DNA of 64,000 nucleotides from Petrosia ficiformis (taxonomy: Eukaryota > Porifera > Demospongiae > Haplosclerida > Petrosiidae). The notes under the pieces are model-generated. The model saw nothing but the letters and a program-made list of their open reading frames with translations, had not been told where the DNA came from and did no database searches. Location: the NCBI GenBank assembly GCA_947044365.1, contig OX345636.1, forward strand, positions 36,977,212 through 37,041,211, given 5' to 3'. Below, in pieces: positions 1 to 13,080 of the stretch (its first letter is position 1; each line of letters begins with the position of its first letter). The translations under genes were made by a program, and so were the position numbers.

Positions 1-1426
1 TTTCCCAATTTAATGGTCACAGTTTCAGAATGAAGGCAACTACTACTTCTTAAGTAGGTTTGAGTGACTCTTTGATCAAGACCCTTAACCAATGGAAGTC
101 TGTGCTGCATATGCCCAATATATTTAGACTCCAAAAGTATGCCTTGTCTTCATTCCCTCATTGCTCTCCACGTCTTAGCCTGCTTGGAGAACAGGTCTAT
201 TACCACCATTTGGTTCCCTTGTTCCTTTTTTTAATTATGTCCATATCTTTTCCATTGATTTGTTTTGTTCATTGATTGGATGTTAGGTTGCATATCTTGA
301 CTTATATTTATTATGAAATGCAAATATAAGTGCAGAAATGGGAAGGAGGTGCATGAATATTGGAGGATGCACTATCAAACTGTAATGTATGTTAGCATAA
401 TATATCATCTTCCTGCATCTGGTGGGCTAGAGGTGTATGACTGGAGAGGGGGTAGACACCCACTCAGACTTTTAAGCATTGCACCTTCTCTGCATCAACA
501 TGACAAAGGGTGAACTCCCCCTTTTATGCCAAGAATGCCGTGATTCGTGCACGTTTTGCAGTTGTTAGTCATAGCCCGTAGGAGAGTGGCCTTTGTGACA
601 TTACCAACCCCTTTTTCCAGCTACATTGTTGTAACTTTGGGAAACTCAAGGCAGCGACTTAGCTCTTGTGCTTATCATACTCCCATAGACAGTTAAACAC
701 TTAATCAGTGGCAGATTAATTATTCATAAGGGTGTGGTCAATAAATTATGTAATCTGCACTATTTTTGACAAGATGAAGTGTGTCAAATCAGGACAGTTG
801 GCAAAGGTATGCAACCTTGCTGTAACTATGTGTTTCTATTTTAGCGCTGAGTTATTTTTCTGAAAATTTATTGCATCTCAGATTATGAGACATCTGATTC
901 CATATGTAGACTAGAAACATCTACAGTAGGCAACCAATAGGTCTTAATACCAATAGAATAAATGCGGTGTTTATGTACTTACCATTTTTACCCTTTCTTA
1001 TCAAAGTAAGGAAGCAATGCTATATGAGATCAGAGGCAGAAACAGCATGAGAGAGAAGACAAAAATTGGGGACACAATGACAGCAACCATGTCACACAGA
1101 CGTTTATCATAATAATTATATAACAATTGTTTCAAAAAATAATTGTAAAATTTGTGACTGGAAAGGGGTTTTCACAGAAACAAAAGAAACACCCTTAGAT
1201 CTGCCACTAATAATGTTAATTTTATACAATAATCAAATGTTATGTACATATAACTGAATATAGAGTGGTATAGACAAGGCTGGTTGTACTACTAATTAAA
1301 CTTTAAGCGAAATAATTGTATTTGCAAACATTTTTCACTAAAATGTAAAACAACAACTATTCTTTGTAATGATTATTATGTACATATAAGAAATATTTAC
1401 TGAATATAGTTGCAGTTGTGGCTAAC
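1..1426. other. Non-coding stretch; possible intron of the leftward gene
   Basis: I find no supported exon here. The minus-strand gene at 1427-12826 leaves its last visible exon in phase 0 at a GT donor, so a further exon should lie to the left, but none with a matching acceptor and open frame was identified. The two short open frames near 60-513 have no coding character. Confidence 0.4.
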
Positions 1427-4400
1427 CTTTAATAAGTGAGTTCCCCATTGTTTTTCCAGTTCACTTTTTAATCCACCAGCTTCTTTTAATATTGTCTGAG
1501 CAATAACAACTGAATTATAAATAAGAAAATTAAAGTAAACCTACCAATCATAAAGTCTTAATTGAAGTAAAACATAACATAAGATAGTATAAACTTTTAC
1601 TGTTTGAGATTTATAAATGGTTCAATCCAGTGTTATGGTGCTTTGGGGGTGTGACTAATTAAATATTGAGCCATGCACACAAAGCTACCCAGAAATCATA
1701 TCAGAAAATGACGTCATGACCTGAAACCCAATATACTATGGATATACAGAATGTTGAGATAACTACCATAGCAACAATGTAAAGACAAAAAATCAAAGCA
1801 TATCAATGAAGCAACCAGACAACATGAAAGAATGTGTCTAGCTATGTAATTTGACAACTTTGTGTAAAGAATTTAGTATGGCCATTTAATTTCAAAATCA
1901 TTTTCGAATGTGGTATATAGCTCGTGAAAATTGACATTCAAGAAGGAGGAAACTTCAATGGATGAAACAGGAGCAGATATGAACTATCAAAATCATATTG
2001 AAATTATACCTTCTTTACCCTTGGTCATAATCATATCCAAAAGAAATACCATGTGATTATAAAAATACCAATTAACAAGACAATATCTAAAAGGTAAAAC
2101 AGTACACAATCTCACTCATTGGAATAGCTTTGGAGAAAAAATCACAAGGAAGCTCGGGCTTTGTGAGTGTCCAATGGTTTAATAGATCCAAAAAAGAATT
2201 TCCAACATTCTTCCATCTTGTTTTTAGTGTCCCACTAATTTTTTCTGGTCTAAATAATTATATAGAGAAAACAATATATCCCAAGTTTATGATATGAAAG
2301 TCAAGATTCAGCATTTTCCATAAGTTATAAATCGGTTTTTGGGGACATTGTAGGGACAAGTTAAATGTACAATATAATTTGACAAATAGATAGTATCAAA
2401 AAAAATCCAAAAGCATGTTTGTGAAATCAAAATGAAGATCAAAAAATATATCATGTCTTAAAATGAAATTTTAGCTGCGTTTCAAAGTGAAACTGTTTAT
2501 GCTAACACTAATATAAATATATTATATAAATATAAATATAAATATATATATAAATATATATATATATATATTTATATATATGTATGTATAGGTTATAACA
2601 CCCTATGAGTGCTATAGCAGATTTATAATCACCGAGCAAGAGGGCCAAGGGCGAGGTGATTATAATTCTGATATAGCACAAGTAGGCATGTTATAATGAA
2701 TATATTTCATGAAAGACAAAACCTTTGTTGATGTCTGATGCTTTTCCTACCTTTTTGTAGGCACTGTGAAGAAGGTAAGCGTTGTTTTCTTGTAGTCTGT
2801 TTCGACGGCAGGTTTTATATCTGACCACAGGGTGCTATATCTGATTTATAATCACCGAGCAAGAGGGCCAAGGGCGAGGTGATTATAATTCTGATATAGC
2901 ACGAGTAGACATGTTATAATTAATATATTTCACGAAAGACAAAACCTTTGTTGATGTCTGATGCTTTTCCTACCTTTTTGTAGGCACTGTGAAGAAGGTA
3001 AGCGTTGTTTTCTTGTAGTCTGTTTCGACGGCAGGTTATATATCTGACCACAGGGTGCTATATCTGATTTATAAACCTGTGGTTTACTTTGAAGTTTCAC
3101 CGTATCGGGATATATATATATATATACCATAGTTAACAGAAACATCCAAGAGCCGACAGGGCGTATATATGGCATATATCCCCAACCACAGGGCAGTTAT
3201 ACAACCGCAGGGAAGTTATACAACCACATCAAAGTTCATTCACGAGTACAGCAGGGATATATGCCATATATCATCCCTGGTATGACGTCATGCACATGCA
3301 CAGTCGATCTAGTCACCAAAAGTCTACAGAGAATGAAGGCTATGTCGACAAGTAAACACACAAAAGAAGCTCTCTTTGTCTCTTAAAAAAAAGAATCAAT
3401 ATATGGGCGTTTCTCCCAGGAGCTATTCGCCCCATATCGCTGAAAGTGTAAGGTGTGTTAGCCTGTTACTCGTGTCTGTTCTTTGATGTTTCTGTTAGCT
3501 ATAGAATATATTATATGTACCGTGGCTTCGAGGGATATATGGCGAATATAAGACCCTCGCACCTCAATATCTCGGTGCTCGGGTCTTAGATTTGCCATAT
3601 ATCCCTCGAAGCCATGGTATATATATTACATATATATATATATATATACACCAAGGAAATGAATTCATTGAATCTCAAAGTCTCAAAATCCCTCCAGCGC
3701 ATGTTTGGTAAAATATGATTGCTTTACAAGTATCACACATAGACGTGTCATCTGCATTTGCAATACATACCTGTAATGTGCAATATTTTCCATGACCTTC
3801 TGTGGTTTTAGCTTGATCAATTCACCACATTTGTTCATGACTCTGTCAACAGCATTATTTCCATCATGACAGACATACACTTCTTCATTACTACAAAACA
3901 ATGGTGAGAGCTAATATTACATTGAATTATACTATTGTTCATAATACATATTGAGTACTTAAATTACCATATTAATTGTATAATTATTTCAATGGTGCAT
4001 GATGCAATTAATAATACACCAGTAATAATGTATACAACAACGCAAGTCACTATCCCAACTTTGTTTCTGTGCATTTTCGGTTTTGAAACCTTTGATATAT
4101 ATCCCTACATACTCTTTCGTTGTTTTTTTAAATTATTTTTGTATATAATATAATATCTATACATACTCTTTTAATTTTTTTTAATTATTCTTGTATATAA
4201 TATAATATCCCTACATACTCTTTCTCTTTTTAAAATGGTTTTTTTTATTATTCTTGTATATAATATAATAGTGGAGCCTCTTTAATTTGGAAAAGTAGCA
4301 CCAATCTATATGACATGATAATGACAAACTCAGAGTTGGATGAGACGTGCATACATGTTTACAATATCACTGCAAAAACAATTTAGTTATTCAGTCAATT

Positions 4401-7400
4401 AATTGGTTAACTCAATTGCATGCCAATTAAAAAAAAAACAACTACACTGCTTGATTGATTGATTGATTTTGTATTCTTTATCAGAATGTTTTGTCAAATT
4501 ACAAATTACAAATTAAAAATCACAGTTTACATATCAGAACGTCTCCCACTATAAATGAACTGATAAGAGAATGTGTACAAAGCACTTAACATCAGCATTT
4601 AATAAGGTATGATGTGTAATATACATTTATATGTATCCAAGTAATAGAATTGAAGTTTCCTTTTTATTGCATATTACATCGTTCAACAGTTTACACTGAA
4701 TTATATTAGAAGCAATTTTTGTTGCAATGGGCTGATAATGTAGCTGCGGAATTTTCCTCAAATGTACTATTATGCACTATTATGTACACCTCAGTGCTGC
4801 ACAGACCCTTCCCTTTGTGGTTTAGCAAAGACACTACAGGAGAATAATGAATGCACTCGCAGTGCATAACCCTCGTCACAAGTGTGATTTGAGAAACAAT
4901 TTCAGAATGATTCAGTCACTAACAAGAAAATAACTGCAGACAATATTTGACTGTTATAATAATTATTACAATTATTATACTGAGATTATATTATATTTGT
5001 GTGTGTGTACAACTTACACTTCAAGTCCTACTATATAGTATAAGATTACAAGCGCAGTGTTAAAATCTAGACTTGAGAACAGCTTCAATTACGTGGATGA
5101 AATAAACGGGTGGAGCTAGAAATTGCCAGTCATGGCAGAAAGTGTAGATCCAGCTTGAAGTTGTAGCTGCCACTACTTCATTTCAAGCTGTTATTCGACA
5201 ACAATAGGCTTCAAGCAAGATGAGCTGTGTTTCAGTGAACTCTTTTGCTACCAACAGATGTGGAATTACACAAATATCAAAATAAAATTCAGGAAAACTT
5301 AAGCTATGACAAATATCACAACTCAAGATTGTCGTTCAACCAGTTTCAGAAGACATCTGGAAGCAAAAATTAAAGAGTACAAGAAATACAACTTATCTTG
5401 TTTGAAAGATTATATTGCTGCCACATCACAGCTTGAAATCAAATACAATTGAAGTAATGGCTGCTAAAACATTGAGTTCGCTCTAAACTTTCTACCATAA
5501 TGGTCCCTTTCTAGCTCCACCTATTTCATTTCATGCCACATGATTGAAGTAACAAAACTGTTTTGTACACACTGCACTTCTTATACTATGTAGGACTCCA
5601 GTGTAAATTATATATAACACATACATTTATACTATACATAATATAATCTCAGTATACAATTTGTTATAGCCAAGTATTGTCTGCAATTATTTTCTTGTCA
5701 GTAATTCCTCTCTGCCACCGCATTCATTCATCTAATTAATTAATAGTGTGGGAAGGTATTTATGAAACTATTAAGTCCTAGAAGCTATGTTCATAGTATT
5801 AAAGAAGTTGGACTATCTTGCAGTCTTGTTCAGATTACTGCTATAGTAAGTGCACAATATCATTAACTAATTTATAAGCAACATGAAATGCTACTACTAG
5901 TGTTTCTACCTGAAAACCACTACAAAATACATTTAATTGATATACATGTGCATCATATCTACTGACGTGAATGCTAATAGTACAACTTTTGCTGCTTTGC
6001 ACATATTCTTATAATGGGATGTTATCAGTTCATAGTCTTATGTAAATTAATAGTGGGACTTGTAAACTGTGATGTCCGTGGAATCCTGATTGTCAAAGCT
6101 GTCAGACATCATCATGTCAGACATCTTGTATTAATTTACTTCACCATTGAATAACAACATTCTAACACAACAATAAGAATAGAAACCAGCTTCACTTAAT
6201 CTTTGACACTTAAATTAAGCAATTAAAGGTGTGAATGTGATGCTATGTATATATTATTAAATATTGACTTGCAATTGATGTATCGATTGAAACACCAAAC
6301 TGTTTTTACTGCATCATATAATAGATTTTTGGCTACAGGCACTAGAAAGAGTCTTTTCAATAAATAAATGAATGATAATCATTACAAAATAACCATAAAG
6401 TTTTTCTTCCACTTGTTCATGAAGTAAATCCCTTAACTCACCTCATTATATGAGCTAATATGTACACATAAACAGGAAGTGTGACAGAAAAACTGTTCAT
6501 AAAAACTTCATCAGAAAACAAGTGTGTAATCACATCAGTCATGTTGTAATTATAGCTGTTCCTCCGGCCCTGTAAACAAAAATATAAGCACATAAATATT
6601 GCATATAATTATACAAGATTCCATCAAATAATTATTCAAGTATTGAAACAAGTTTGGAATGCTTTTCATTATGCATCTTAAGATCTTGTACAGGGCCATC
6701 CCTATGATTGCTTTCTATGGTGTTAATGTATGATCATATTTATGTTATGTTATTATATACACTATTTGAATTGACTAATCAGATTGCACGATTACAGGTT
6801 GCTAAATATTTACTTATTAACTCCCCGGGCTTACTTATTAACTCCCCTGGTTCACTTATTAACCTATGATTTATTAAGAATAAACAGTGAATATAGCATG
6901 AAGGATGAACAGTCTAACTGTTCAATAATGAAAATTGAAGGTCATTTTACTGAGGGCGGAGCCCAAAGTAATTTAATGTTTCCAATGTAGTTCTATTGCG
7001 CGATGGAAACCAAGAATACAGTATCTAAGCAATTAGATTATAGCTATTATTTTGTTGGATAGAAGACATAACAAGAAAGCCATGTGGTACTCTTCTTTAG
7101 CTACGGAAAGATAGCAAGGTGATCGATAGCGCGAGTGTTTTGTCTCGAGGGCAACGCCCACATTTCAATTTTGTCAGCTTTGTAACTTTTGGATTTCAAA
7201 AAGCTAAAGATTTTAGCTTATATAGCTGGACAGAAGACCTTTTAAGAAGGCCGTGGATACTCAGACTTCAGTAATTCAGAGTTGCAGTTGAGTGAATTGA
7301 GGCGAGTTTTTAGTTCTTTTATATATATTTCGACGCGATGTTGCTAGGTGCTGTTTTACTGGCAATTTGATTTACTCGAATAATGATTCATCTGATTTAA

Positions 7401-9459
7401 GCATAATTTTTGGTTGCCAAGAGATGAGGTAAACGAACACAGGCAAGCCTCAACCAGTCTGGTAGTTGCATTTTATATAATAAATACCTTAGATACCGTT
7501 TTTGCGGTTAAGGTGATACTAGGGAGTGGGCGGATGCGACTCCAATCAGTTTCAAAATAGAATATTATATAATATGACTCTAACCTGGTGTAATAGCAAC
7601 CTTCATATCTTCTCATGATCTTTATACTTCTCTACAAGAGTGGGAGTGTTGGAAAAATGTCCATTTTTCCCATCGTAATAAGTACAAAACCAAGAAAGCC
7701 ACGCCCACCAATCATGGCATGCATCAAGTACAATGCATTTTGAAAAAACAAATAGAGCCGTTTTCTGCAAATTCATTTTACTTTTATAGTTACAAGAGGC
7801 TGAAGAAAGCTGAATTCTGTAGCTTTTCACTGAAACCATAAAATCTACCTTTCTAGACACTATCAAACTCCGATCTTTCTCAGAGAGCAACTACAGTTAC
7901 CCTGCCAGTGTTTCCCGCCTACCGCCCCCTCCACCACCCGAAGGGTGTGTTTAGCTTTGTTTCTGAAAATAAACTATCAGTGAAAACATTTAGGCCCAAT
8001 AACTATACCCCCGGGTGGGTGTGGCTTCCAAAAGATACAGAATTGAACCAGATTGTATGCAGCAAGAAGCTGGCAAGACTAGAAACTGATTGGAGTAGCA
8101 TCCGCCCACGGAAAAGACTACAACCTTAATATGTGTGTTAATAATCCCTCGAAAGCCCATAGCAACCTTGCGCTATGCGCTCGGTCGCTATATGGCTTCC
8201 TCGAGATTATAAACACACGTATGAACCGCGAAAACGGTATATAACCTATATTTATGTAAGCATTGCAGCTAACAGTTCCTGCAGCAAAGTTTTGTTGCAC
8301 CTACATGTTTATCTATACTCAGATGTTGTGATCCTATCATTCTAATGCAATAGAAAAGGCCAACTATAGCAAACATTTTATATTTTAATATCGTGAACAT
8401 GCAAAATTACTATTGGGATGGTGAAAAAAATATATGGAGCAAAAATTCTCCCTATAATTGCTTTCTGGTGTTCCAACATTCATTAATTAATCATGGTTGA
8501 CTCTTTTCATACATGAAGCACAACAGCCTATTATATTTATTATTTTGATTATGTACTCTTACTTTTTAAGAGGCCTTGCACAACTTTAGGAATATATTTC
8601 AGATACAATAGCTATTATAGTTCTATATAGTTTCTATGCAAGCTAGAAGGATTGGGTTTTCTTCAACCTAGTTGACCGTGCATTCCATTATCAACATGCC
8701 TATTTATTGACAGACCCACCTGGAAACCTACTTAACTATATATGCAACACTTACACGTACGTCACACAAAAATATACATTGTATATACATCAAACCTGCA
8801 GAGAAGCATTCATAATAAACTATCACCCACAAACTTTAAAATTACTTATAGCTATATAGTTCAAACTATACTGTAAAAAGAGATTGGTTTTTTAGTTTTT
8901 ACTTCAAGTAATTGAGATGCTTGTCATATAATTATAAATCATATCTCCTTAACTGCTGATGTGAAATGCTATAGGTACATGTATGTTTTACAGTTAGCTG
9001 CTATTGGTTCTTATGTAAATGTATAATGGGAAAGGTACTGGTGTGTAAACTGTGACTGTGGAATTAATGCAGTTTTCAAAGCTGTCTGATATCATATCAA
9101 TCATCCTCCACTGTCAATTTACTTAGACATTGTGAACAATAGCATTCCAAGCACAACAATAGTTAAAATCTTTCTCTTCAACACCTCACTTCAGCAGTAA
9201 TGGTGTGAAACTCTGAATGGCATAATAGATGCTATTACTGAATGAAATGCAACTGAAAGTAACCATAAACTGTTTTTACAGTGATATAATTATATACACA
9301 ATACTTATACCACTGATGAAATATATTATAATATATTCATATTCATATTTATTTCCAAACTTAATTTTTCGTTACATATATAATTATTTATTTTCATTAA
9401 TTTTTTATTATTATTTCATTCTTATTTTTATTATTACCTATATATTTATGTATATACAT

Positions 9460-9493
<34 letters not shown>

Positions 9494-12094
9494 CAGCATA
9501 TGAGCTCTTCATACTCTCAATATAATGTGTAGTATTATTAATAGTATAATTTTAATAGTACTAAAGAATCTACAGCTACCAAAACAAACACAACATTCCA
9601 CAAATGTGAGTTTATTTAGTTATAATCATTTATCACAACCATGCAGTCAGCATGGTAAACACAATCTATGTAATCAACTATCTGATTACTATACTTAATT
9701 TTACCTCAAAAAGTTGACTTCAATTACTTTTAAACGTGTTAGGATGTGTTGAATAGACTTTTACCTACACATAATAGTGCTCAATTTTTTGATAATGATA
9801 TAGTTAGCACAATTCAAGCATCTGCACAATAATTAACTATTAATTGTTTGAACCAATTTCCTCCTTTTATTTTACTGCTTAGATTGTACATGGTATTTGA
9901 CAATAAGACATATATAGTTACATGAATATTATAGTATTATCAACAGTGATTGTATAGAATAAAAGTAGCATTAGAACTCCAATGTCACTCACCTCATCAT
10001 CACATTTCTGAAGGTGAAGAACAACTTGCATAAAGATGTATTTGGCTCGTTCACAGGAAATGTATGACTTCCAACTCTCACCAATACAGTTAATCAGCTG
10101 ATCAGGTAGTTTGGTTTTACGTTTACTTGACTCTATGTGAAAAAATGTTTTAAAATACAAATTATCTACTGAAACTAATACAATTATTACTACTGCCTTA
10201 GGATTTCAACACTAAATAATTCACTGGCTATTGGAGCTATGTTGAATCAAAAGTGTGCTTCTAAACAAAGTTGTTTCCAACTCAAACCAGTATGTCATTG
10301 AACTTATTTCAAATGTGATATAAAAACAAAATAGTTAAATAACTATTTGATTGGTTAGCACAGTAGAAAGGATTTAATAATTAGTTGTATGGTTGTTCAG
10401 ATTATTATGCATACACGCATGCTAATGCCATAACGACTTTTATAACCAATTAGTATAATTTAGGGTGCTGTCTACTTATATTTTAACCAACAACTATTTA
10501 ATTTTTCCAGTGTATAGCTAGGTTATTATCAAAAGGGAAATTTGAGATATCATTGACATCGACAAATATATATTTCTTTGCTGAAGTCAACATCAACACA
10601 TATTTTTAGCATATTTGTGGGCATTAAGTGAATGCCAGTCTTTAGTTATATGATGTCAAGTTTCATTATGATACCTATCATCCATAGCAACACACTACTT
10701 TCTTCATATTATGTACGTAACGTCATAACATACTCAGTAAAATGTTTTCATTACATAAGGAGAGTTATTCTCTAGAATAATTTGAGTTTCTAACATTCTA
10801 GTTCGTCAAACATTAATATTAGCATTAAATAATTACATATTTTATGTCTACTGCAGACACCTTTTATTCAAACTCACTAGACAAAAAAGAGTTATGTTGC
10901 TTCTGAAGCTCAGAGGAGTCTTCCGTTTTTACATATACATTACGTTCTGAAAGGCATAATTCATGGATACGTCTGCCATCTGTCTTTTTGACAACATAAA
11001 TTGGAATGTTGTATTGCATTAAATCAATAGTTGTTGTTAATAGCTCAGATTTTTCATCTGGATTGACTATTATACAAGCTACACAGGACTGAGATGAACA
11101 CTTCTGCAATATCTCCTGTAAGCAATCATCATTATTGTAAGTAGAAATTAATACTGCAAAACCTTCGTAAGCTCCACGTTCAAGTAGACAAACAGGATTC
11201 CATTGAATTATACTATTCTCACTTGCCAGTGAGCTACTCAGGATGCAAGTGATGTTAAATGTCTTCTCTCGTGCTTTGACAAACATAACTAATGATAGAA
11301 ACATGAAAAATATGTAATATGCATTATCGCCCTTATAAGAGTATTTAATACACAGTACATATTAGAAGGAAACATGCCACTATATACTATTATACAGTAA
11401 CATTAGAGTTTGAAGAAAACAGAAACAAATATAATTGCATGTTTTTAGTAAACAACACTCAAGAAGCAACAATAGTTTTTCATTCATAATTGTTACTTTA
11501 ACATACATTGTTAGTACATAAGACTAAAGAAACAGCATTATCCAAACATAACATGTACACATGCACGCATACACACACACACACACACACACAGTATATT
11601 CATAGATGTTATCAGTAGTAAGCTAAGTGTAGGGGTGTCATATTTGAAATGCCTGTATATAGGGTTTCGTTGTCTAGGCTATACAAAGTATCCTATGGAT
11701 AGTAAAGGTACAGAAGTCAAATACTCTTGACTATTTCGTATAAAGTCATCATGATGGTACACAAATCAATTCTTAAAGAATACAAGAATGAGATATATGA
11801 CATCATTAGCATAGAAAATCAAGCTCCTTTATTATTAAATACATCTGTAGAAAATAACTTTATGTCTAACAGAATTGAAGCATGTTCCCAAATGTTCAAT
11901 CAGTGATAACATTATAACTGTTTTTGTTTTACTACAAACTTGGTAATATTATGTGAGTACGAAGGGGATAAGCCTGATTAAGAAATCTAAATTTGAATAT
12001 ATCAAATGCACAAATGATGTTGCCATTATTATTGCATACATAAAATGTTTTAAATTATAATTATAATTAAACACAAACAATTTATTTGCTTATA

Positions 12095-12125
<31 letters not shown>

Positions 12126-12442
12126 TTTTATCTAAGCAAATAATATATGTATATATATATATAATTATATATATATGTAATATATATAGTACACTTACAG
12201 GTCTTATATACAAAAATATAGACCCGAGGTTTAGTGTCCAAGGATGTGATATAGCCCGAGCCTGCGAGGGCTATATCACATCCGAGGACACTAAACCAAG
12301 GTTTTATATTGTTTTATATAAGAACTGTAAGTGTACTATATACAATATATTGTATGCTGATAGATTAAAGATTCACAGGTCTATATACAAAAATATAAGA
12401 CCTAACCACATCAAACGGTTGCCATGGTAGCATGCTAGCATG

Positions 12443-12479
<37 letters not shown>

Positions 12480-12826
12480 TATATATATATATTTATATAT
12501 ATGTATATATATATATATATATATATTATATCTAAGCAAATAATATATGTATATATATATATATGTGTGTATATAATTATATATATATATATTTATTTAT
12601 TTTTTATATCTAAGAAAATAATATGTATATATATATAAATTATATATATATATAATTATATATATATATATATATATATATACATTCATAAAAATTGCTT
12701 GTTCAGGTTTGAAAAAAAATTCATAACAGTCTCTGTTTATTACCACTTACCTAAGTAATGTCCATCCTTAACAACTGTGAAGTCATTTTCTCCATTAAAA
12801 CGTCCATCAGACGGTCGACCTGCCAT
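1427..12826 (-). CDS. Multi-exon gene of unknown function, 5' part
   Basis: Seven minus-strand exons chain with matching phases: 12751-12826, 10878-11288, 9993-10132, 6442-6569, 3771-3890, 2116-2249 and 1427-1509, giving 364 open codons and continuing beyond the last donor. The start ATG at 12826 is preceded in frame by a TGA. I do not recognise the family. The 411-nt exon has an alternating hydrophobic strand-and-helix look, with segments such as VCLLERGAYEGF and NIPIYVVKKTDGRRI that faintly resemble a protease-associated fold; the later exons look helical. Its exon at 10878 would read into a TAA if unspliced, but a strong GTGAGT donor lies ten bases before the end of that frame and the next exon fits its phase. 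It lies downstream of the RNF213-like gene on the same strand, so a second, diverged member of that family is possible but unproven. Confidence 0.6.
2519..2600. repeat. AT-rich microsatellite
   Basis: Near-pure runs of TA and TATAAA. Similar runs occur at 3110-3126, 3620-3650, 12086-12180, 12440-12700, 13020-13077, 21799-21831, 21985-22022 and 22598-22670. Confidence 0.9.
2620..3066. repeat. Direct tandem duplication of a 223-bp unit with an internal hairpin
   Basis: The segment beginning ATTTATAATCACCGAGC at 2621 recurs at 2844 with very few changes. Each unit carries a small inverted repeat (TTATAATCACC facing GGTGATTATAA), then a conserved block with TTTCGACGGCAGG and ACCACAGGGTGCTATATC. 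A diverged copy in the other orientation lies at 22020-22262, which marks this as a dispersed element. The unit runs through introns of the leftward gene. I see no coding capacity. Confidence 0.85.
3518..3619. repeat. Foldback element, 26-bp arms
   Basis: The arm at 3518-3543 is the reverse complement of 3594-3619 with a single mismatch; the shared core is CTTCGAGGGATATATGGC. The loop of about 50 bp is itself partly palindromic around CGGTGCTCGGGTCTTA. Typical of a MITE or foldback transposon. Confidence 0.8.
6805..6865. repeat. Short tandem repeat, unit close to TTACTTATTAACTCCCC
   Basis: Three successive near copies of an approximately 21-bp unit containing CTTATTAACTCCCC. No other function seen. 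Confidence 0.7.
7508..8129. mobile_element. piggyBac-like MITE with TTAA target duplication
   Basis: The element is bounded by TTAA at 7508-7511 and 8126-8129, with ends reading GGTGATACTAGGG and its partner GGTTGTAGTC on the opposite strand. A related copy in the opposite orientation lies at 25805-26283, also between TTAA sites, and a truncated one starts at 27320. Shared interior landmarks are GGGCGGATGCGACTCCAATC, a block with TTTCACTGAAACCATAAA, and GGCCCAATAA. TTAA duplication is the hallmark of piggyBac-type insertion. The open frames inside are shared by chance between copies and do not resemble a transposase. Confidence 0.8.
8132..8219. repeat. Foldback element next to the piggyBac-like MITE
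   Basis: Imperfect arms at 8132-8164 and 8188-8219 share TGTGTTTATAATC-like and CTCGAAGCC-like segments around a GC-richer loop. The arm core is similar to the foldback at 3518-3619 (CCTCGAAGCCATA). Confidence 0.65.
8440..8830. repeat. Dispersed repeat of the CCCTATGATTGCTT family
   Basis: Diverged copy of a family also seen at 32865-33253, 34960-35235 (partial) and 49100-49475 (opposite orientation); a short end fragment lies at 6698-6721. The best copy, at 32865, has terminal inverted repeats reading ATCCCTATGAYTGCTTT. Shared interior landmarks are the GAATATATTTCAG block and the CCTATTAATTGACCGA block. Probably a non-autonomous DNA element. Confidence 0.7.
9458..9490. repeat. CA and TA dinucleotide repeat
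   Basis: An uninterrupted ACACAC run joined to TATATA. A similar AC run lies at 11571-11593. Confidence 0.9.
12213..12330. repeat. Foldback element in an AT satellite tract
   Basis: The sequence around GTTTAGTGTCC, then GGATGTGATATAGCCC, is mirrored by GGGCTATATCACATCC and GGACACTAAAC, forming arms of nearly 40 bp with a loop of a few bases. It lies in the long intron between the first two exons of the leftward gene and is bracketed by AT repeats at 12086-12180 and 12440-12700. Confidence 0.8.
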
Positions 12827-13043
12827 TGCGGTCGAAACGCTGTGGAATGTGAAGAATGCAGTAGCTTTGCTAACACGTATAGTAAGCTCTATGTGGAAAT
12901 ACAGCGTAGTTTGAGAGCGTCAATCCTACTGCTCAATAAACCTGCACAAGAGTCTGAGTGTAACGAAGTGTGAACCACTGGTCCAAAGTATTGAAAAACT
13001 TTGAAATCAGTCTGCCATTTTATATATATTAATATAATATATA

Positions 13044-13080
<37 letters not shown>

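Noticed and set aside
9229..9525. 98-codon plus-strand open frame
   Set aside because: Made of AT and CA simple repeats; low-complexity peptide with no splice or start context.
10864..10877. Stop codon and AATAAA taken as the end of a gene
   Set aside because: A GTGAGT donor just upstream and a phase-matched exon at 9993-10132 fit better; the AATAAA is likely coincidence.
10878..11288. Assignment as a protease-associated (PA) domain
   Set aside because: Only a vague strand-helix resemblance; key PA motifs are not clear enough to name it.
12086..12430. 114-codon plus-strand open frame
   Set aside because: Runs through an AT satellite and a foldback element; the peptide is repeat-derived.
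12758..12973. Plus-strand 71-codon frame with several cysteines
   Set aside because: Opposite-strand shadow of the minus-strand exon 12751-12826, which has a proper donor and phase.
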